Assembly (NCBI GenBank): GCA_020796225.1
Contig: CM036759.1
Location: 63,954,590-64,018,589 of the forward strand
Direction of reading: 5' to 3'
Source of the DNA: Arion vulgaris
Taxonomy: Eukaryota > Mollusca > Gastropoda > Stylommatophora > Arionidae
DNA length: 64,000 nt
A model generated the notes under the pieces. That model worked only from the letters and a program-made list of their open reading frames with translations, made no database searches and had not been told where the DNA came from. The position numbers were made by a program, and so were the translations under genes. Shown here piece by piece: positions 57,531-64,000 of the stretch (position 1 is the first letter of the stretch; every line of letters begins with the position of its first letter).

Positions 57531-58219
57531 TTCTTCTCTTCCAGCATTGACTTCTTTATAGAAGTGTTGGAGGGGAAATGTATTGATCTTGTGTGTGCTT
57601 GTTCTTCTCTTCCAGCATTGACTTCTTTATAGAAGTGTTGGAGGTGAAATGTATTGATCTTGTGTGTGCTTGTTCTTCTCTTCCAGCATTGACTTCTTTA
57701 TAGAAGTGTTGGAGGGAAATGTAGTGATCTTGTGTGTGCTTGTTCTTCTCTTCCACCATTGACTTCTTTATAGAAGTGTTGGAGGAAAATGTATTGATCT
57801 TGTGTGTGCTTGTTCTTCTCTTCCAGCATTGACTTCTTTATAGAAGTGTTGGGGAAATGTATTGATCTTGTGTGCTTGTTCTTCTCTTCCAGCATTGACT
57901 TTTTTATAGAAGTGTTGGAGGTGAAATATATTGATCTTGTGTGCTTGTTCTTCTCTTCCACCATTGACTTCTTTATAGAAGTGTTGGAGGTGAAATGTAT
58001 TGATCTTGTGTGCTTGTTCTTCTCTTCCAGCATTGACTTCTTTATAGAAGTGTTGGAGGGGAAATGTATTGATCTTGTGTGTGCTTGTTCTAATGCACAT
58101 TGTATGCTGTTATTCATTTTCTTAAAGCTGTTCTTGATACCATCGCTGCATATTTTGCTTGATATTCCTCTTGCTCTGTACTCGTTATACTTCTTCAGTG
58201 TGGCTTTCTGTGGTAGACG
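57531..58219 (-). mobile_element. LINE-Z insertion with an expanded 3' coding end
   Basis: On the minus strand: [62 protein letters not shown]. This is the end of the LINE-Z reverse transcriptase ORF; the last residues are then repeated about eight times. Confidence 0.88.
57533..58085 (-). repeat. Tandem array, 71-bp unit, about 8 copies, of the LINE-Z 3' end
   Basis: Units contain TTGTTCTTCTCTTCCAGCAT, TGACTTCTTTATAGAAGTGT, TGGAGGGGAAATGTATTGAT and CTTGTGTGTGC. On the minus strand a unit codes [18 protein letters not shown]. Units lose 2-3 bases in places, changing frame. Confidence 0.95.
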
Positions 58220-58539
58220 AGAGTATAATCCAAGGGTACCAGGTTCGAACTCCGTGGCAGGAAATTTGGAAACAAATTTGTTCACTTAGATTTTTACGAC
58301 CGGTTAAAAAATTGACCTCATCGTTCAGCAAACAACGGCAAACTACTGAACGTATAAGTGGTACCAAGAAAATCGACGACTCGTTTAGTGTGGTATAATG
58401 CGACGTCCTGTAAAGGATATGCAACGAGTTGATTTCATTCAAATATGTACAAATTAATTAAACTGTGTTTGTTATGAAGTCGATTTTCTTTCTTTATTTT
58501 TCGACTTTTTTGATCGTCCATCGAAAGTGTTGATGAGCA

Positions 58540-58905
58540 TGTAGACTATCAAACAGCTGCAGCAACACATTAACAGACTCCAGCTAACGTGCAATGAATA
58601 CAATATGGGAATAAACATCAACAAAACCGAAGTAAAGACATTCACAAGAGAGGAAAACACTACCAATATCTCCATCGACACACGCCCATTAAAACAAGTC
58701 AAAGACTTTACAAACCTAGGGAGAATTTGTTCAGGAAATGGAATAATAACTAACGAAATCCAACATAGATGCAATAAAGAAAATCAAATCATTGAACAAA
58801 TAGGACCAATTTTCAAATGAAGACAACTGTCACCATGAACACTAAGAGGGCATTGTTCAATACTATTGTTCTTCCAACATTATGCTATCAGTGCCAAACC
58901 TGGAC
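58540..58905 (+). mobile_element. LINE-Y reverse transcriptase fragment before its own array
   Basis: Translation: KQLQQHINRLQLTCNEYNMG, ININKTEVKTFTREENTTNI, LKQVKDFTNLGRICSGNGII, TNEIQHRCNKENQIIEQIGP. A frame change leads to MNTKRALFNTIVLPTLCYQC, QTWTL. Typical post-palm region of a Jockey/RTE-like LINE (N.KTE, FTYLG, EI..R..KA). The ORF resumes after the array at 61362 with CLRKMLELSRRDRF. Confidence 0.88.
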
Positions 58906-61360
58906 GCTGGGTTCTCCCAACATTATGCCATCAGTGCCAAACCTGGACGCTGGGTTCTCTCAACATTATGCCATCAGTGCCAAACCTGGACGCTGGGTTC
59001 TCTCAACATTATGCCATCAGTGCCAAACCTGGACGCTGGGTTCTCTCAACATTATGCCATCAGTGCCAAACCTGGACGCTGGGTTCTCTCAACATTATGC
59101 CATCAGTGCCAAACCTGGACGCTGGGTTCTCTCAACATTATGCCATCAGTGCCAAACCTGGACGCTGGGTTCTCTCAACATTATGCCATCAGTGCCAAAC
59201 CTGGACGCTGGGTTCTCTCAACATTATGCCATCAGTGCCAAACCTGGACGCTGGGTTCTCCCAACATTATGCTATCACAAACCTGGACGCTGGTTCTTCA
59301 ACATTATGCCATCAGTGCCAAACCTGGACGCTGGGTTCTCTCAACATTATGCAATCAGTGCCAAACCTGGGCGCTGGTTCTCTCAACATTATGCCATCAG
59401 TGCAAACCTGGACGCTGGTTCTCTCAACATTATGCCATCAGTGCCAAACCTGGACGCTGGGTTCTCCCAACATTATGCCATCAGTGCCAAACCTGGACGC
59501 TGGGTTCTCTCAACATTATGCTATCAGTGCCAAACCTGGACGCTGGTTCTCTCAACATTATGACATCAGTGCCAAACCTGGACGCTGGGTTCTCTCAACA
59601 TTATGCCATCAGTGCCAAACCTGGACGCTGGGTTCTCTCAACATTATGCTATCACAAACCTGGACGCTAGGTTCTCCCAACATTATGCCATCATCAAACC
59701 TGGACGCTGGGTTCTCTCAACATTATGCTATCACAAACCTGGACGCTGGTTCTTCAACATTATGCTATCACAAACCTGGACGCTAGGTTCTCTCAACATT
59801 ATGCTATCACAAACCTGGACGCTAGGTTCTCTCAACATTTTGCTATCACAAACCTGGACGCTGGGTTCTCTCAACATTATGCTATCACAAACCTGGACGC
59901 TAGGTTCTCCCAACATTATGCTATCACAAACCTGGACGCTAGGTTCTCTCAACATTATGCTATCACAAACCTGGACGCTAGGTTCTCCCAACATTATGCT
60001 ATCACAAACCTGGACGCTGGGTTCTCTCAACATTATGCTATCACAAACCTGGACGCTGGGTTCTCTCAACATTATGCTATCACAAACCTGGACGCTAGGT
60101 TCTCCCAACATTATGCTATCAGTGCCAAACCTGGACGCTAGGTTCTCTCAACATTATGCCATCAGTGCCAAACCTGGACGCTGGGTTCTCAACATTATGC
60201 CATCAGTGCCAAACCTGGACGCTAGGTTCTCTCAACATTATGCCATCAGTGCCAAACCTGGACGCTGGGTTCTCACAACATTATGCCATCAGTGCCAAAC
60301 CTGGACGCTGGGTTCTCTCAACATTATGCTATCACAAACCTGGACGCTGGGTTCTCTCAACATTATGCTATCACAAACCTGGACGCTGGGTTCTCTCAAC
60401 ATTATGCCATCAGTGCCAAACCTGGACGCTGGGTTCTCTCAACATTATGCCATCAGTGCCAAACCTGGACGCTGGGTTCTCTCAACATTATGCCATCAGT
60501 GCCAAACCTGGACGCTGGGTTCTCTCAACATTATGCTATCACAAACCTGGACGCTGGGTTCTCTCAACATTATGCCATCAGTGCCAAACCTGGACGCTGG
60601 GTTCTCTCAACATTATGCCATCAGTGCCAAACCTGGACGCTGGGTTCTCTCAACATTATGCCATCAGTGCCAAACCTGGACGCTGGGTTCTCTCAACATT
60701 ATGCTATCACAAACCTGGACGCTAGGTTCTCCCAACATTATGCCATCAGTGCCAAACCTGGACGCTGGGTTCTCCCAACATTATACTATCAGTGCCAAAC
60801 CTGGACGCTAGGTTCTCTCAACATTATGCCATCAGTGCCAAACCTGGACGCTGGGTTCTCTCAACATTATGCCATCAGTGCCAAACCTGGACGCTAAGTT
60901 CTCTCAACATTATGCCATCAGTGCCAAACCTGGACGCTGGGTTCTCTCAACATTATGCCATCAGTGCCAAACCTGGACGCTGGGTTCTCTCAACATTATG
61001 CTATCACAAACCTGGACGCTGGGTTCTCTCAACATTATGCTATCACAAAACCCGGACGCTGGGTTCTCTCAACATTATGCCATCAGTGCCAAACCTGGAC
61101 GCTGGGTTCTCTCAACATTATGCCATCAGTGCCAAACCTGGACGCTGGGTTCTCTCAACATTATGCCATCAGTGCCAAACCTGGACGCTGGGTTCTCTCA
61201 ACATTATGCTATCACAAACCTGGACGCTGGGTTCTCTCAACATTATGCCATCAGTGCCAAACCTGGACGCTGGGTTCTCTCAACATTATGCCATCAGTGC
61301 CAAACCTGGACGCTGGGTTCTCTCAACATTATGCTATTAGTGCCAAACCTGGACGCTGGC
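58870..61360 (+). repeat. Tandem array, 43-bp and 39-bp units, about 59 copies, inside LINE-Y
   Basis: The long unit is CCATCAGTGCCAAACCTGGA, CGCTGGGTTCTCTCAACATT, ATG; the short one has CTATCACAAACCTGG instead of CTATCAGTGCCAAACCTGG. It is an expansion of the codons for LPTLCYQCQTWTL. Long units dominate 58.87-59.65 kb, short ones 59.65-60.12 kb, then both are mixed in two- to five-unit blocks. Frames of up to 402 codons are artefacts. Confidence 0.95.
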
Positions 61361-61361
61361 A

Positions 61362-61560
61362 TGAAGTGATAGACGGAAACTAGACGTGACAGAGATGAAG
61401 TGTCTACGCAAAATGCTGGAATTATCAAGAAGAGACCGGTTTAGAACAATGTTGCTCCGACACAGAGGAATCAAAGCGAAAGGTCAACAAAACGCACACA
61501 AAAGACCGTTCTAGAAATCTATTCTTATTCTGACGCTGTGAGGCATAATTGGATTATAGA
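61362..61560 (+). mobile_element. LINE-Y continuation after the array
   Basis: EMKCLRKMLELSRRDRFRT (frame-adjusted) then the 3' noncoding end with TTCTAGAAATCTATTCTTAT and TCTGACGCTGTGAGG, as at 17.05-17.1 kb. Confidence 0.75.
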
Positions 61561-61614
61561 AAAGAAAGAAGACGAACATTTTGTTCAATTCTCTGAGTCC
61601 ATGATTATTTCATG

Positions 61615-62690
61615 ATGAAAAGTGTTCATAATACTGATATTCCTTAAGTGTTCATAATACTGATATTCCTTTAGTGTTTATAATACTGATATTCCTTAAT
61701 GTTTATAATACTGATATTCCTTAATGTTTATAATACTGATATTCCTTTAGTGTTTATAATACTGATATTCCTTTAGTGTTCATAATACTGATATTCCTTT
61801 AGTATTTATAATACTGATATTCCTTTAGTGTTCATAATACTGATATTCCTTTAGTGTTTATAATACTGATATTCCTTAATGTTTATAATACTGATATTCC
61901 TTAATGTTCATAATACTGATATTCCTTTAGTGTTTATAATACTGATATTCCTTTAGTGTTCATAATACTGATATTCCTTTAGTGTTTATAATACTGATAT
62001 TCCTTTAGTGTTTATAATACTGATATTCCTTTAGTGTTCATAATACTGATATTCCTTTAGTGTTCATAATACTGATATTCCTTTAGTGTTCATAATACTG
62101 ATATTCCTTTAGTGTTCATAATACTGATATTCCTTTAGTGTTCATAATACTGATATTCCTTAATGTTCATAATACTGATATTCCTTAATGTTCATAATAC
62201 TGATATTCCTTTAGTGTTCATAATACTGATATTCCTTTAGTGTTTATAATACTGATATTCCTTTAGTGTTTATAATACTGATATTCCTTAAGTGTTCATA
62301 ATACTGATATTCCTTAATGTTCATAATACTGATATTCCTTAATGTTCATAATACTGATATTCCTTTAGTGTTCATAATACTGATATTCCTTTAGTGTTTA
62401 TAATACTGATATTCCTTTAGTGTTCATAATACTGATATTCCTTTAGTGTTCATAATACTGATATTCCTTTAGTGTTCATAATACTGATATTCCTTTAGTG
62501 TTCATAATACTGATATTCCTTAATGTTCATAATACTGATATTCCTTAATGTTCATAATACTGATATTCCTTTAGTGTTCATAATACTGATATTCCTTTAG
62601 TGTTCATAATACTGATATTCCTTTAGTGTTCATAATACTGATATTCCTTTAGTGTTCATAATACTGATATTCCTTTAGTGTTCATTTTAA
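61615..62690. repeat. Tandem array, 26-bp unit, about 42 copies
   Basis: The unit is TGTTCATAATACTGATATTC, CTTTAG; variants TGTTTATAAT and a 25-bp form ending CCTTAA. Variant order is partly periodic (blocks repeat at about 62.1-62.35 and 62.45-62.6 kb). Confidence 0.96.
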
Positions 62691-62699
62691 TTTGTGACT

Positions 62700-63350
62700 C
62701 AATATTAACCTTGGAACAAACATGGCCTTGCAAGTAATGAAACAGCTTAAAAACAATGTGGAATAGAACTGACAGGAAAACAGAGATCAGAATTCTAAGA
62801 GCATGCATATTCCCAGTGGCAAATGTATGGGTGTGAAGCAAGGACATTTGCCCGCCTGCCCAGCGTGTTCGTAGCGCGTTGGACTGCGGGTGACTAGCCC
62901 TCTGTGTGTGCGGGTTCAATTCCGAGGGCTGGCAGAAAAGCCACATGTTCCCTAGATTCACGGTGTTCGTGGCACCGAACCGAAGGGTTACGATGTCCAT
63001 GGCACTGAGCCGAAGAGCTGAAAGCTCAAGTGCTTCTGGATCGAAAAAAGCAAGGACATTTAACACGGCAGTGGAAAACATATGTGTGCTTTTGAATATA
63101 AGTGATACAGAAGAGTCCTCCGTATTATCATGGCCAGAGAAGATAACAGATAGATCTATAAAGAAATAACTCATAATTAAAGAAAATTGGCTGATGCTAC
63201 AAATAAAAATGAGAAAATTAAAGTATTTTAGGCATCTAAAGAGACACGAAGGGTTGGAGCAGACCATTATATATGGAGATATCTCGGCAAAGAGGAGAAG
63301 AGGTAGACCACAGGGATGAAATCAGGTTGTAACTGCTGATTTGAGCGTAG
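62700..63350 (+). mobile_element. LINE-X 3' part, split by SINE-A
   Basis: Before the SINE: RILRACIFPVANVWV. After it, frame-broken: YRRVLRIIMAREDN, then [49 protein letters not shown]. The order equals that at 9.6-10.4 kb. Inactive. Confidence 0.85.
62850..63048 (+). mobile_element. SINE-A, copy 3, full length with 13-bp target duplication
   Basis: AGCAAGGACATTT stands at 62837-62849 and 63049-63061. A box-like TAGCGCGTTGG at 62872, B box GGTTCAATTCC at 62913; body GGTGTTCGTGGCACCGAACC, GAAGGGTTACGATGTCCATG; tail GATCGAAAAAA. About 199 bp. This copy defines the family. Confidence 0.95.
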
Positions 63351-63363
63351 CGGCTGCAGAGGC

Positions 63364-63366
<3 letters not shown>

Positions 63367-63404
<38 letters not shown>
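63367..63404. repeat. (GA)n microsatellite
   Basis: About 19 GA dinucleotides; a (TTC)n run also lies at 63526-63552. Confidence 0.95.
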
Positions 63405-63406
<2 letters not shown>

Positions 63407-63848
63407 TCAGAAGAATTATTCAGTTATCACAGTTTTGCTCAGGACAAGCTATTGGATAAGGTTGATGATGACAAATAATATTGAAAATTATTAACAAGAA
63501 AACACACCATCTTTGTGTCCGTATTCTTCTTCTTCTTCTTCTTCTTCTTCTTGTGTTCGTCCGGTATGTATTCAGAAGTAGTCAGGTATGGCACCTCTGA
63601 TTTTTCAATGAATTCCTGACTATCATTGCCCACCAAACAGGCGTACTTTCTCCGACTTCAGAGCTAATGGAGCCGTATTAAAAACATGTTCCAATACTTT
63701 GTTAACTTTCTTCTTTTCTAGTGATGTAAGTTCCTGCTTATGACCTGCGTTGGTATTACTTCTTACTAAGACAGTACCATCTACTGGCATCTCCACGAAA
63801 ACATAGCTCAGGATACTTAGATGCTCAAACTTAGATGCTCATATTTAG

Positions 63849-64000
63849 CTAAAATGTGAAATCTGTGTTGTTGTATGACTCGTAAACGTGACGAATTCCC
63901 AGGTTAAATATCAGCTAAAATGTGAAATCTGTGTTGTTGTATGGCTCGTAAACGTGACGAATTCCCAGGTTAAATATCAGCTAAAATGTGAAATCTGTGT
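63849..64000. repeat. Tandem array, about 66-bp unit, 2.3 copies to the window edge
   Basis: Units contain CTAAAATGTGAAATCTGTGT, TGTTGTATGGCTCGTAAACG, TGACGAATTCCCAGGTTAAA and TATCAG. It continues beyond the window. 63405-63848 holds nothing that I recognise. Confidence 0.9.

Larger units (their letters stand above)
57481..58440 (+). mobile_element. SINE-E, copy 3, split by a LINE-Z insertion
   Basis: Head: GCGTCTGTGGCTTAGCGATA, GTGAGCTGGATCACAACCCA. Continuation from about 58212: ATAATCCAAGGGTACCAGGT, TCGAACTCCGTGGCAG (perfect B box GGTTCGAACTCC), then CAAACTACTGAACGTATAAG and GACTCGTTTAGTGTGG. CCAAGAGT / CCAAGGGT may be the target duplication. Confidence 0.85.

Noticed and set aside
58866..60811. 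Frames of up to 402 codons over the 43/39-bp array
   Set aside because: Expansion of a LINE motif; all plus frames are partly open and the frame changes with unit type.
62850..63048. tRNA genes at SINE heads (also 12.5, 36.5, 55.5, 56.0 and 57.5 kb)
   Set aside because: A and B boxes are present but no acceptor or anticodon stems of a functional tRNA; they are SINE heads with tails and target duplications.

Overview
The window is eukaryotic (invertebrate animal) DNA, most likely from a lophotrochozoan and probably a mollusc. The evidence is small exons with GT/AG junctions in kilobase introns, secreted Kunitz/antistasin-type inhibitor modules, several tRNA-derived SINE families, many 5'-truncated LINEs, a Penelope-like fragment, and hAT, piggyBac and mariner-type non-autonomous elements. 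The phylum is inference from retroelement style only. By my boundaries, roughly 45% of the 64 kb is tandem arrays (about 45 distinct ones, units 8-84 bp). Nearly all long open frames in the window lie in these arrays and are not genes.

Two genes can be built by splice-site and phase logic. Gene A (+ strand, 8468-38139) has six confident exons whose phases agree and sum to 1560 nt (519 codons plus stop). It encodes a signal peptide, an antistasin-like module, a short Cys-containing segment, a Thr-rich mucin-like linker with a WAP-like six-Cys block, two Kunitz domains with Arg at P1, and a Ser/Asn/Asp-rich tail built of 11-residue repeats. It looks like a secreted multi-module serine-protease inhibitor. 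Gene B (- strand, 52994-49217) has two coding exons joined in phase 0 and encodes a 104-residue secreted Cys-rich peptide of unknown family.

Layout: 1-8.4 kb holds SINE, LINE and minisatellite sequence (56-bp, 45-bp and 32-bp arrays). 8.4-38.1 kb is gene A; its introns hold a 2.4-kb polypyrimidine array, LINE pieces, a 1.29-kb GC-rich retroposon-like insertion inside a SINE, a mariner relic, and a 39-bp satellite of about 100 copies. 38.2-49 kb holds a 55-bp array, an RNase H-bearing LINE with its 3' coding end amplified 14-fold, SINEs and MITEs. 49.2-53 kb is gene B, whose intron is almost entirely two arrays (26 bp and 52 bp) and SINEs. 53-64 kb is a retroelement graveyard with nested insertions, ending in a 2.5-kb LINE-born 43/39-bp array and a 26-bp array.

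Two themes recur. First, tandem arrays appear to start inside retroelements: RT coding segments, RNase H ends, SINE heads and SINE tails. Second, three arrays coincide with real splice junctions: one copies the exon-3 donor of gene A, one starts at the gene B donor, and one triplicates the gene B acceptor.
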